DNA of 64,000 nt from an uncultured Bacteroidales bacterium (GTDB lineage: Bacteria > Bacteroidota > Bacteroidia > Bacteroidales > UBA932). The DNA is taken from NCBI GenBank assembly GCA_947306365.1, contig CAMZGD010000003.1, positions 62,001 to 126,000 on the forward strand, written 5' to 3'. Shown piece after piece: positions 23,613-32,663 of this stretch. The notes under the pieces are model-generated. The model saw only the letters and a list, made by a program, of their open reading frames with translations. It searched no databases and had not been told where the DNA came from. The position numbers and the translations under genes were made by a program. Position 1 is the first letter of the stretch. Each line of letters opens with the position of its first letter.

Positions 23613-26441
23613 ATGCCTGAGATGTCAACCAAGTTCGTCCCCAAGCACAAGGGCGACAAAAATCCGAATCCGAAACTTCTCAAGTTCGTCCGTCACGTGA
23701 CGGACCGGGTTCCGGGAAAGATCAAGATGACGACCGACGCCCCGGAATACTGGGGCCTGGCCTGCATCTTCGAGGATGAGATGGACGCGCAGACCCGCGA
23801 GGCCTCGCTCGACCTGCTGCTGGACATGCTCCCGAAGAATTTCCTGAAAGTCCGTGAGCACCGTCCGTATGCGCTGCTGCATCAATGGAATGCCGAAAAG
23901 CACTATACGCCCGACGACAAGTCGTTCGACGACCTGCTCGACAAACTCGCCTTCTTCGGGATGCTTGAGTATGATTATGGCGACAGGTATACGAAAGACG
24001 GTCCGGCGGCGGATGCCACGTTCCGTCGCGAGGACCGCATTTACTGGGTTCCGATGTTCGTGCCGGGAAGTGCGGAGTATACCAATATGAACGTGGAACT
24101 GATGGACCGCCATCCGGAACTGGCGATGTTCTTCGAACGGATGACGTTCCTGCCGCTCGAGAAGATCACGCCGATGGTCCCGATGGGCGGGGCCGGCATC
24201 GGCATGCACGTGATTCCGGTGGAAAAGGCCATCAGCATGGAGAACCGGTCCGTGGACATCGAGCATATTTCCTATTGGCTCAAACGCTATGAAGGGCATC
24301 TGGGCGTCGGGATCTGCTCCTGCCGGTACGGGCGCAAGAAACTGGACGAGGGGTGTGCCGACGACTACCGCGACTGGTGCATCGGCGTGGGCGACATGGC
24401 CGACTATCTGGCCGAGACCGGCCGCGGCCACTACATTACCTACGACGAGGCGATGGCGATTCTCCGCAAGGCCGAGGACCACGGCTTCGTCCATCAGGTG
24501 ACCAACATCGACGGCGAGGGGAAGATATTCGCCATCTGCAACTGCAACGTCAAGATATGCAATGCGCTGCGTACTTCGCAGCTGTTCAATACGCCAAACC
24601 TTTCGCGCAGCGCCTATGTCGCCCGCGTCGATCCGGCCAGCTGCGTGGCCTGCGGCCGCTGCGTGGAATACTGCCCGGCCGGCGCCGTGAAGCTCGGCCA
24701 GAAGCTCTGCACCAAGCACGGGGAACAGACTTATCCCAAACAGGAACTCCCCGACGCGGCGAAGTGGGGCAAACACAAATGGAATGAAGACTACCGCGAC
24801 CGCAACCGCATCAACTGCTATCCCACCGGCACGTCGCCCTGCAAGACCGCCTGCCCGGCGCACATCGCGGTACAGGGCTACCTGAAGAAAGCGGCCGAAG
24901 GGAAATACCGGGAGGCGCTCGAACTCATCAAGCGGGAGAATCCGTTCCCGGCCGTGTGCGGACGCATCTGCAACCGCCGCTGCGAGGACGCCTGCACCCG
25001 CGGGACCATCGACCAGCCGATCGCCATCGACGCCGTCAAGAAGTTCATCGCCGAACAGGACCTGAATGCGGAAAACCGTTTCATCCCGGAAGTGAACATC
25101 TGCTCGAACGTACAGGCGCGCTGGGAAGAGAAGATCGCCGTCATCGGCGGCGGCCCGGCCGGCCTGAGCTGCGCCTATTACCTGGCCACGATGGGTTACA
25201 AGCCCACGGTGTTCGAGAAGAACGAAGAGCCGGGCGGCATGCTCCGCTACGGCATTCCTTCCTATAAACTGGAGAAGGACGTGATCGCCGCCGAGATCGA
25301 CGTGATGCGCGCCATCGGCGTGGACATCCGCTGCGGCGTGGAGGTGGGGAAGGACATCACCATCCGGCAGCTGCGGGAAGAGGGCTACAAGGGCTTCTAC
25401 GTGGCCATCGGCTGCCAGGGCGGCCGCTTGCCCGGCATTGCCGGCGAGACGCTCCCGGGCACGACGACGGCCATCGATTTCCTGCACGACGCCAACACCG
25501 GCAAGGTGAAGGTCGAGGGAAAAGTGGTGGTGGTCGGCGGCGGCAACGTGGCCATCGACGCCGCCCGTGTCGCGAAGCGCAGCGGCGCTTCGGCGGTGAC
25601 GATGCTCTCGCTCGAAACGGAAGACATCATGCCCGCATCGAAGGAAGAGCGCCGCGAGGCCCGCGAAGACGGCGTGGTGATCAATGCGGGCTGGGGTCCG
25701 AAGGAAGTGCTGGGCGACGGCAGGGTCACGGGCATCGTGTTCAAGAAATGCACGTCCGTGTTCGACGAGAACAAGCGCTTCTCTCCCCTGTACGACGAGA
25801 ACGAATGCATTACGCTCGACGCCGACCGGGTGATCTTCGCCATCGGCCAGACCGTGGTGCTGAAAGACCTGCTCAAGGACACGAAGGTCGAATTCTTCCG
25901 CGGCGTCTATCCCGTGGCCGACAAGCTGACCTTCCAGACGGCGGAGCCCGACATCTTCGTGGGCGGCGACGTGTTCACCGGCCCGAAGTTCGCCATCGAC
26001 GCCATCGCCGCCGGCAAGGAGGCCGCCGAGAGCCTGCACCGCTACGTGCAGCACGGGCATATGACCATCGGCCGCAACCGCCGCGACTTCATCGAACTCG
26101 ACAAGGACGACATCCGGGTGGAATCCTACGACAACGGGTCGCGCCAGGTGGAAGGCCATGACGCAGCGAACGGCCCGTTCCGCGAGTATACGATGACCCT
26201 CACGGAGGAACAGGTCCGCAAGGAGACGGCGCGCTGCCTCGGCTGCGGCGCCTCGGTGGTCGACGAAAACCGCTGCATCGGCTGCGGCATCTGCACGACC
26301 AAGTGCGGGTTCGACGCCATCCACCTGTTCCGCGAGCATCCCGAGGCCAGCCGGATGGTCGTTTCCGAAGACAAGTTCGGCGCCATCCTCCCGTATATGG
26401 CCAAACGCGCCGGCAAGATCCTGTTCCACAAGAAGAAATAG
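23613..26441 (+). CDS. FAD/Fe-S oxidoreductase: ferredoxin-like N-domain plus GltD/NfnB-like module
   Basis: The product is 942 aa. Residues 1-about 385 hold a Cys-rich unit (GICSCRYGRKKLDEGC, DWCIG, ICNCNVKICN) ending in a ferredoxin motif CVACGRCVEYCPAG. Residues about 400-850 match the NADPH glutamate synthase small subunit / NfnB / SudA type: CKTACPAHIAVQGY and VCGRICNRRCEDAC (two [4Fe-4S]), VIGGGPAGLSCAYYL (FAD) and VVGGGNVAIDAARVAKRSG (NAD(P)H). A C-terminal tail adds CLGCG and CIGCGICTTKCGF. It probably moves electrons among NAD(P)H, FAD and ferredoxin. No glutamate synthase large subunit is adjacent. hypA follows two bases later. Confidence 0.85.
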   Translation: MPEMSTKFVPKHKGDKNPNPKLLKFVRHVTDRVPGKIKMTTDAPEYWGLACIFEDEMDAQTREASLDLLLDMLPKNFLKVREHRPYALLHQWNAEKHYTPDDKSFDDLLDKLAFFGMLEYDYGDRYTKDGPAADATFRREDRIYWVPMFVPGSAEYTNMNVELMDRHPELAMFFERMTFLPLEKITPMVPMGGAGIGMHVIPVEKAISMENRSVDIEHISYWLKRYEGHLGVGICSCRYGRKKLDEGCADDYRDWCIGVGDMADYLAETGRGHYITYDEAMAILRKAEDHGFVHQVTNIDGEGKIFAICNCNVKICNALRTSQLFNTPNLSRSAYVARVDPASCVACGRCVEYCPAGAVKLGQKLCTKHGEQTYPKQELPDAAKWGKHKWNEDYRDRNRINCYPTGTSPCKTACPAHIAVQGYLKKAAEGKYREALELIKRENPFPAVCGRICNRRCEDACTRGTIDQPIAIDAVKKFIAEQDLNAENRFIPEVNICSNVQARWEEKIAVIGGGPAGLSCAYYLATMGYKPTVFEKNEEPGGMLRYGIPSYKLEKDVIAAEIDVMRAIGVDIRCGVEVGKDITIRQLREEGYKGFYVAIGCQGGRLPGIAGETLPGTTTAIDFLHDANTGKVKVEGKVVVVGGGNVAIDAARVAKRSGASAVTMLSLETEDIMPASKEERREAREDGVVINAGWGPKEVLGDGRVTGIVFKKCTSVFDENKRFSPLYDENECITLDADRVIFAIGQTVVLKDLLKDTKVEFFRGVYPVADKLTFQTAEPDIFVGGDVFTGPKFAIDAIAAGKEAAESLHRYVQHGHMTIGRNRRDFIELDKDDIRVESYDNGSRQVEGHDAANGPFREYTMTLTEEQVRKETARCLGCGASVVDENRCIGCGICTTKCGFDAIHLFREHPEASRMVVSEDKFGAILPYMAKRAGKILFHKKK

Positions 26442-26443
26442 CC

Positions 26444-26788
26444 GTGCACGAACTGGGCATCGTCTTCTACATCATACGCGACGTCAAGCAGGCGGCTGCG
26501 GAGCACCACGTATCGCACGTATCCGGCGTGGTGATGGACATCGGCGAGGTGTCCACGGTCGTGCCGGAATACCTGACGGACTGCTGGCGCTGGGCCGCCG
26601 ACAAGGAGGAACTGCTGCAGGGAAGCGCGTTGAAGGTCAATACCATCCCCGCCGTCACGCTTTGCGGCGACTGCCGGCGGGAGTATGAGACGGTCCGCTA
26701 CGGGAAGACGTGTCCGCACTGCCACAGCGAAAATACGTGGCTGCTGCGCGGCAACGAGGTAGAAATCAAGGAAATAGAAGTTCAATAA
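26444..26788 (+). CDS. hypA: HypA-like nickel metallochaperone
   Basis: The product is 114 aa from a GTG at 26444, two bases after the flavoprotein stop. I prefer this to the track start at 26303 because it restores the HypA N-terminus Met-His-Glu-Leu-Gly, where the His binds Ni. The zinc site is CGDC...CPHC. Length fits HypA (about 113-118 aa). It partners HypB for Ni delivery in known systems. The recipient here is unknown. Confidence 0.92.
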   Translation: MHELGIVFYIIRDVKQAAAEHHVSHVSGVVMDIGEVSTVVPEYLTDCWRWAADKEELLQGSALKVNTIPAVTLCGDCRREYETVRYGKTCPHCHSENTWLLRGNEVEIKEIEVQ

Positions 26789-26804
26789 CTTAAACCTATC
26801 CAAC

Positions 26805-27908
26805 ATGTTTTTCCAAGTTTATGGGGCTAACGCCCTGGCTCAGTGGGGGATGCTGCTCGTCGTCCTCCTGGGCCTCATTCTGCTCAATGAGTTTGCGCGC
26901 CGGACCAAGACCGGCGGCGCCATCATGTTTTTCGTCATCCCGGTCCTGCTGACCATCTACTTCGTCGCCATCGCCATCGGTGCACGGACAGGCGCGCAGT
27001 GGGCCCTGAACAACCAGACGCATCTCTATATGAACGGCTGGTTCCATTATGCCAAGCTCTATGCGGCCCTGACCGGCTGTATCGGCTTCATGATGATCAA
27101 GTACAAATGGGGCATCGGCGCCAAGCACTGGTTCAAGCCGTTCCCGTTCGTCATCGTGGCCATCAACATCCTGATCGCCGTCGCCTCCGACTTCGAGTCC
27201 GCCATCAACGGCTGGAACAAGTGGTGGCTCTCCAGCGAGGGCGTGTGGCTCTTCGGCGGCTGGCACAACGTGTTCAACGGCACGGCCGGCATCCTGAACA
27301 TCTTCTGCATGACCGCCTGGTGGAGCGTCTATTCCTCCAAGAACAGGCAGGATATGCTGTGGCCTGACATGACCTGGGTGTACATCGTGATCTACGACAT
27401 CTGGAACTTCGCCTATACGTACAACTGCCTGCCGACCCACTCGTGGTACTGCGGCGTCGCGCTGCTGCTGGCTCCGACCATCGCCGCCCTGCTGTGGAAC
27501 CGTGGCGGCTGGATCCAGAACCGCGCCAACACGCTGGCCATCTGGTGCATGTTCGCACAGGTGTTCCCGCTCTTCCAGGAGACCTTCATGAACGGCAAGC
27601 AGTGGTTCAGCTGGGCGGTCCTTCCCGTCCAGTATCCGCAGGGTGCCGACACCGTCCGCCAGCTGTATGAGACGGCCGGAATCACCAGCAATACGGTGAC
27701 GCCTGAAATCATCGGAACGACGGTCGATTCCGTAGCGGCCAACCCGAACATGATGCTCTTCATCAGCGCCCTGGCGCTCGTGACGAACATCGTCGCGCTG
27801 GTCTACATCATCTGCGTGTCGAAGAAGCGTCACATCAATCCGTACAAGCAGGACGTCTTCATCAACCAGAAGTACTACAAGGATGCAATGGCCCGTGCCG
27901 ATGTATAG
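26805..27908 (+). CDS. Multi-pass membrane protein, DUF5692-like, in the hyp operon
   Basis: The 367-aa protein has around nine hydrophobic helices, very rich in Trp (WHNVFNGTAGILNIF, TAWWSVYSS, WVYIVIYDIWNFAYTYN) and ending in a basic cytoplasmic-looking tail. From memory it resembles the DUF5692 family; I cannot confirm this. It follows hypA by 16 bases and precedes a terminator hairpin, so it is the last gene of the hypB-flavoprotein-hypA operon. It could be a transporter or membrane partner for that module; no catalytic motif is recognised. Confidence 0.65.
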   Translation: MFFQVYGANALAQWGMLLVVLLGLILLNEFARRTKTGGAIMFFVIPVLLTIYFVAIAIGARTGAQWALNNQTHLYMNGWFHYAKLYAALTGCIGFMMIKYKWGIGAKHWFKPFPFVIVAINILIAVASDFESAINGWNKWWLSSEGVWLFGGWHNVFNGTAGILNIFCMTAWWSVYSSKNRQDMLWPDMTWVYIVIYDIWNFAYTYNCLPTHSWYCGVALLLAPTIAALLWNRGGWIQNRANTLAIWCMFAQVFPLFQETFMNGKQWFSWAVLPVQYPQGADTVRQLYETAGITSNTVTPEIIGTTVDSVAANPNMMLFISALALVTNIVALVYIICVSKKRHINPYKQDVFINQKYYKDAMARADV

Positions 27909-29169
27909 TTCCCGTTTTTCCCTGAATGAAATCCGCAGACGCACCGCGCGCCTGCGGATTTTTGTGCTCGCGCTGCTGGCGCTTCCTTCCTGCGCGTCGT
28001 GGGACGATGCGCCTACCGGGCAGTCGGTGCCCGACATGGGCTGGCTGTTCCTGGGGAAGGCCCCTTATACGCTCCAAACAAAGGTGGACGCCGCGCCGGG
28101 CCCTGCCACGCTGCAGCTGGTCACCGACCTCTCGCTGATGGCCGAAGTACCCGACGTGGTGTTTTCCAGGGACGTTACCGTCGCGGATGACAGCACGATT
28201 ACGGTGAAGCTGGGAAGGCTCGCCCCGGGATTCTACGAGGTTCGCCTGCGCGATTCCGTCCGCTGGAACATCGGTGTCCGGCCCGAGGCGATCGTGAGCG
28301 CCCCCGATGCGCAGCCCGATTTCGACGCGTTCTGGGCGGAGACGCTTGCTGAACTTGACGAAGTGCCGCTTGAGCCGGAATGGGCCGAAATCCCTGAGTT
28401 TTCCAACGAAAAGCGCGTCTGCTACGAAGTGCGCTACCCGTCCTGGGGCGGCGGCGTATCCGGCGGCATCGTCTCCATTCCCGTGGCGGAAGGGAAGTAT
28501 CCCGTTTGCATCCAGTACATGGGCTACGGTGCGCCGGTCTACTATTTCGACCCCAATGCCGATGCCGACCGCATCGAATTCGCGGTCAGTATCCGCGACC
28601 AGGGCATCTTCAAGGAAGGACAGGACCGCTGGATCGACCGCGGCCTGGCTTCCCGGGGAACGTTCTACTACCGGGGCGCCTTCTGCGACGCGAAGCGGGC
28701 CGTGGATTTCGTGGCCTCGCTCGACAAGGCGGACACCGCCCGCATCGTCTCGTTCGGCGAGAGCCAGGGCGGGGCGCTGACCTGTGTCGCCGCCGCGCTC
28801 GACAGCCGCATCAAGGCCATCGCGCCGGCCGTGCCGTTCCTGGGCGACTATCCCGACTATGCGAAGATCGTCTGGTGGCCCGTCCACGAAGTCTTCTTGC
28901 AGGCCGATGCGGAAGGCATCGACCGGGAAGACCTGTTCCGGATGCTGACGTATTTCGACGTGAAGAACTTCGCGCCGCGCATCCATTGCCCCGTGTACAT
29001 GTCGTTCGGCCTGCAGGATGCGACCTGCCCGCCGCACACCAACTTCGCGATCTACAACAACCTGGGTACGGAAAACAAGCGTTTCTACTGTGTGCCGTAC
29101 TGCGGCCACGCGATGTGGGAGATTGCCGCCTGGTCCACCGAACGCGCCGCGTTTCTTTCGTCCTTTTAG
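27901..29169 (+). CDS. Acetylxylan esterase-like carbohydrate esterase (CE7/AXE1 fold, lipoprotein)
   Basis: The product is 422 aa from ATG 27901, overlapping the previous stop by 8 bases. A lipoprotein signal (LLALPSC) is followed by about 110 residues of beta-rich N-domain, then an alpha/beta-hydrolase core. It has FGESQGGA (nucleophile Ser), an Asp in FGLQDATCPP and a His in CGHAMW, as in acetylxylan/cephalosporin-C esterases. It deacetylates sugars or plant polysaccharides in relatives. The first 20 codons include a terminator-like hairpin, so translation or transcription could begin downstream from a non-ATG codon. Confidence 0.87.
   Translation: MYSSRFSLNEIRRRTARLRIFVLALLALPSCASWDDAPTGQSVPDMGWLFLGKAPYTLQTKVDAAPGPATLQLVTDLSLMAEVPDVVFSRDVTVADDSTITVKLGRLAPGFYEVRLRDSVRWNIGVRPEAIVSAPDAQPDFDAFWAETLAELDEVPLEPEWAEIPEFSNEKRVCYEVRYPSWGGGVSGGIVSIPVAEGKYPVCIQYMGYGAPVYYFDPNADADRIEFAVSIRDQGIFKEGQDRWIDRGLASRGTFYYRGAFCDAKRAVDFVASLDKADTARIVSFGESQGGALTCVAAALDSRIKAIAPAVPFLGDYPDYAKIVWWPVHEVFLQADAEGIDREDLFRMLTYFDVKNFAPRIHCPVYMSFGLQDATCPPHTNFAIYNNLGTENKRFYCVPYCGHAMWEIAAWSTERAAFLSSF
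27929..27963 (+). terminator. Terminator-like hairpin at the start of the esterase gene
   Basis: AAATCCGCAG (27929-27938) and CTGCGGATTT (27952-27961) pair perfectly over 10 bp with a 13-base loop, followed by TTGTG after a run of five T. It lies 21 bases past the membrane-protein stop, ideal for ending the hyp operon, but inside the first codons of the esterase ORF. Confidence 0.6.
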
Positions 29170-29179
29170 TTGTTTTTAT

Positions 29180-29187
29180 TATCTTTG
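29180..29187 (+). promoter_or_regulatory. -7 box of the S46 peptidase gene
   Basis: TATCTTTG, a perfect TAnnTTTG, lies 31 bases before the ATG at 29218 and downstream of the ORF-track start at 29170, which is therefore not used. Confidence 0.6.
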
Positions 29188-29217
29188 TTATTTAAAGAAA
29201 TTGAAAGATATGCTCCT

Positions 29218-31317
29218 ATGAAACGAATCGTTGCAATCCTGGCCGCGCTGACCATCTCTTTCGGCGCTGTCGCCGATGAAGGGATGTGGCTGCTGCCCCT
29301 GATCCAGCAGATGAACAAGAAGGACCTGAAGGCCGCCGGCTGCAAGCTGACCCCGCAGGAGATCTATTCCATCAACAAGTCGTCGCTGAAAGACGCCATC
29401 GTGCAGTTCGGCGGCGGCTGTACCGGAGAGATCATCTCCAACATGGGCCTGATCGTCACCAACCACCATTGCGGGTACGGCAGCATCCAGGGCCTTTCCA
29501 CGGATGCGCACAATTACCTGATGGACGGTTTCTGGGCCACGGAACTGGCCGAGGAGATTCCCGTTCCGGGACTGAGCGTCACGTTCCTGGTCTCGATGGA
29601 AGACGTCACGGAGGCCGTCGGGAAGGCGGCTGACCCCGACGCCGTCCGGAAGGAGCTGGTCGCGGAAGCGGAGAAGGCGAATCCCGGTTGCCGCGTGACG
29701 GTCACCGGATTCTACAACGACAACATCCATTACCTGATTGTCTACCGGACCTATACCGACATCCGCTTCGTGGGTGCGCCGCCGGCAACGATGGGCAAGT
29801 TCGGCGGTGAGACCGACAACTGGATGTGGCCCCGCCATACGTGCGACTTCTCGATGTTCCGCGTCTATGCCGGCAGGGACAACATGCCGGCCGAATACAG
29901 CGTCGAGAACGTGCCGTACCGCCCTGTCAGAAGCCTGAAGATCTCGCTCAAGGGACCGCAGGAGAACGACTACGCGATGATCATGGGCTACCCGGGCCGT
30001 ACGCAGCGCTACCAGACGGCCTCTCAGCTGAAACAGATGATCGCCAACAACCGCATCGCGATCGACGCCCGCACCGTCCGTCAGGACATCATGTGGGAGG
30101 CGATGTGCGCCGATCCGTCCGTCCAGCTGAAATACGCCAGCAAGTATGCGGGTTCCGCCAACGGCTGGAAGAAGTGGCAGGGTGAGGAACTTGCGTTCGA
30201 AAACCTGAACATCATCGGACGCGAAGAGGAGAAGGAAGCCGCGCTGAAAGCCTGGATTGCGGCGGATCCCGCCCGCCAGGCGCGCTATGGCACGCCGATC
30301 GAGGTGATCGACGCGTATGTGCAGAAGAATGCCGCCGACCAGAATGCCGTCTCGTTCCTGACCGAAGCGCCGTACCGCATCGAGCTCGTGAGCATGTACA
30401 GCAACCTGATGAATACGTACCTGCGCGAGAAACAGCGCGGCGCCGAAGATGAAGCCGCCCTGGCGGCCGCCAAGGAACGGATGCAGCGCACCTATCGCGA
30501 CTATGTCGCGGATCTCGACCGCAAGGAGGCCGTGGCGCTGCTCGACTTCTACCGTAAGCACGCCGACCCGGCGGATTACCTGCAGATTCCGGATCAGGAT
30601 TTCGCCACGATGGACATCCCCGCCTATGTGGACGGACTGTTCGACAACTCGATCTTCACCGACTACGGAAAGGTGAAGGAAGCCTCGATGGAACAGCTCG
30701 AAGCCGATCCGGTGGCGGGACTTGTCACAAGCATCATGAATACGCTGATGAAGCACTACGGCAACCGCTTCGCGCCCGGCCAGGAAGGGGACAAGGCCTA
30801 CGACCAGGCCCGGAAAGACTATGCCGCCGCGCTGATGGAATGGCAGAAGGGCCAGGCGATGTATCCCGACGCCAACTTCACGATGCGCCTGACCTACGGC
30901 CACGTGCTGCCGTATTCGCCGAAGGACGGCCTCAAGTACCTGCACTACACTACGCTGAAGGGCGTGATGGAGAAAGAGGATCCCGCCAATCCGGAATTCA
31001 TCGTCCCGGCCAGGGTGAAGGAACTGTATGAAGCGGGCGACTACGGCCGCTGGGCCGATGCCGACGGCACGCTCCACACGTGCTTCCTGACCAACAACGA
31101 CATTACGGGCGGCAACTCCGGCTCACCGGTGCTCGACGCAAGGGGCAACCTCATCGGCCTTGCCTTCGACGGCAACTGGGAGAGCATGAGCTCCGACGTG
31201 ATGTTTGAACCCGACCTGCAGCGCTGCATCTGCGTCGACATCCGCTATGTCCTGTGGATGGTCGAGAAGTTCGGCGGCGCCACCAACATCATCAACGAAC
31301 TTACGTTCGTCAAATAA
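29218..31317 (+). CDS. S46 family dipeptidyl-peptidase (DPP7/DPP11-like)
   Basis: The product is 699 aa from ATG 29218. The signal peptide ends FGAVAD. The catalytic His is in VTNHHCGYGSIQ and the Ser in GGNSGSPVLD near residue 635, with the family's LAFDGNWESM stretch following. S46 enzymes trim dipeptides from peptides in the periplasm of Bacteroidetes. By my from-memory alignment, the specificity position (Gly in DPP7, Arg in DPP11) is Ser here, so substrate class is open. It has its own promoter; rmuC follows 11 bases later. Confidence 0.93.
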   Translation: MKRIVAILAALTISFGAVADEGMWLLPLIQQMNKKDLKAAGCKLTPQEIYSINKSSLKDAIVQFGGGCTGEIISNMGLIVTNHHCGYGSIQGLSTDAHNYLMDGFWATELAEEIPVPGLSVTFLVSMEDVTEAVGKAADPDAVRKELVAEAEKANPGCRVTVTGFYNDNIHYLIVYRTYTDIRFVGAPPATMGKFGGETDNWMWPRHTCDFSMFRVYAGRDNMPAEYSVENVPYRPVRSLKISLKGPQENDYAMIMGYPGRTQRYQTASQLKQMIANNRIAIDARTVRQDIMWEAMCADPSVQLKYASKYAGSANGWKKWQGEELAFENLNIIGREEEKEAALKAWIAADPARQARYGTPIEVIDAYVQKNAADQNAVSFLTEAPYRIELVSMYSNLMNTYLREKQRGAEDEAALAAAKERMQRTYRDYVADLDRKEAVALLDFYRKHADPADYLQIPDQDFATMDIPAYVDGLFDNSIFTDYGKVKEASMEQLEADPVAGLVTSIMNTLMKHYGNRFAPGQEGDKAYDQARKDYAAALMEWQKGQAMYPDANFTMRLTYGHVLPYSPKDGLKYLHYTTLKGVMEKEDPANPEFIVPARVKELYEAGDYGRWADADGTLHTCFLTNNDITGGNSGSPVLDARGNLIGLAFDGNWESMSSDVMFEPDLQRCICVDIRYVLWMVEKFGGATNIINELTFVK

Positions 31318-31328
31318 CCGGCAGTCCG

Positions 31329-32663
31329 ATGGATACGGTCACGCTCGTCATCCTCATCGCCGCTGCGGTCATCGTCGCGCTTGCCGTCACGTGGATCGTG
31401 ACGGCGGGCAACGCACGGAACCGCTACCTTCGGGACCTGTCCCTGAAGGATGCGGCGGTGCGGACGGCCGAGACGCTGCGTGACAACGAACGGGAGCGGC
31501 ACGAGAAGGCGATCGCCGAGTTGAAGGAAGGACAGGAACGGGCCCTGACGGCGCTCAGGGCCGGGCAGGAAAAGGCCATCGAGGCGGCCCGGACGGCGCT
31601 GGCGCTTGAGAACGAGAAGACCTTGAAGGCGCGCGAGGATGCGCTCAAGAAGGAGGCTGCCGAGACGATGAAAGTCATCACGGGCGGCCTGAACAAGGAC
31701 ATCCGCGACATGAAGGAGGCCTTCGACGCGCAGAAGAAGACCCAGGCGGAGGAAAGTTCCGCCATCAAGACGCAATTCGAAGAAACGGTGAAGCATCTCC
31801 GCCAGCAGACCGAATCCATCGGGACGAAGGCGGAGAGCCTCGCCAATGCGCTCAGGGGCAAGAACAAGATGCAGGGCATCTTCGGCGAGACCATCCTCGA
31901 GAACCTCCTCAAGGCGGAGGGCCTGCGTCCGGGCCACGACTACGAGACGGAGTTCTGGCTGCGCGACAAGCAGGGCAACATCGTCGCCAACGAGGAGACG
32001 GGCCGCAGGATGCGTCCCGACTGCGCCCTCCATTTCCCCGACGAAACGGAGATCCTCATCGACGCGAAGGTGTCGCTTACCGCGCTGGCGGACTATTTCG
32101 CGGCCGAGACGGATGCGGAGCGCGCCGATGCGTCGCGCCGCAACCTGGAGTCCGTGAAATCGCACATCGACGAACTCACGGGCAAGGACTACCAGCGCTA
32201 CGTCTCCTCCCGCAAGACGCTCGACTACGTCATCATGTTCATCCCTAATTACGGCGCCTACCAGCTGGCCAAGCAGGAGGATCCCGAGATCTTCGCCGAG
32301 GCGTTCGCGAAGAACGTGCTCATCACCACCGAGGAGACGCTCATCCCATTCCTGCGCATCATCCGCACGGCCTGGATCCAGCGCGAGCGGATGGAGAACA
32401 TCGCGGAGATCGTGGAGAGTGCGCAGAAGATGGTGGACCGTGTGGCGCTGTTCTGCGCCGAGAACGCCCGGGTGCAGCAGTCGCTCGAGACGGTGCTCGA
32501 CGATTTCAAGCGGAATTCGGCCCGTCTGGTCGACGGACGCCAGAGCATCGTGAAGGCCGCCCAGGAAGTGGCCGAACTGGGCATCAGGCCGACCAAGCGC
32601 GAGCTTCCGCCGCTCGGCCCGGCCCTGCTGGAAGACAATACGGAAGAAAACGAAACCCGATGA
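31329..32663 (+). CDS. rmuC: DNA recombination protein RmuC
   Basis: The product is 444 aa from ATG 31329 (the track start 31254 lies inside the S46 gene). One N-terminal membrane helix (VTLVILIAAAVIVALAVTWIV) is followed by a long coiled coil rich in Lys/Glu/Ala, then the RmuC nuclease-like domain with GIFGETILENLLKAEGL and PDETEILIDAKVSLTAL. RmuC limits rearrangements at inverted repeats in E. coli. Its stop overlaps the start of the repeat-protein gene by 4 bases (ATGA). Confidence 0.93.
   Translation: MDTVTLVILIAAAVIVALAVTWIVTAGNARNRYLRDLSLKDAAVRTAETLRDNERERHEKAIAELKEGQERALTALRAGQEKAIEAARTALALENEKTLKAREDALKKEAAETMKVITGGLNKDIRDMKEAFDAQKKTQAEESSAIKTQFEETVKHLRQQTESIGTKAESLANALRGKNKMQGIFGETILENLLKAEGLRPGHDYETEFWLRDKQGNIVANEETGRRMRPDCALHFPDETEILIDAKVSLTALADYFAAETDAERADASRRNLESVKSHIDELTGKDYQRYVSSRKTLDYVIMFIPNYGAYQLAKQEDPEIFAEAFAKNVLITTEETLIPFLRIIRTAWIQRERMENIAEIVESAQKMVDRVALFCAENARVQQSLETVLDDFKRNSARLVDGRQSIVKAAQEVAELGIRPTKRELPPLGPALLEDNTEENETR

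Noticed and set aside
23625-26429. 934-aa minus-strand ORF opposite the flavoprotein
   Set aside because: Low-complexity His/Asp/Val-rich sequence with no domain; the plus frame has clear Fe-S and FAD motifs.
29188-31077. 629-aa minus-strand ORF opposite the S46 peptidase
   Set aside because: Shadow frame without recognisable domains; the plus strand has a full S46 protein with promoter.
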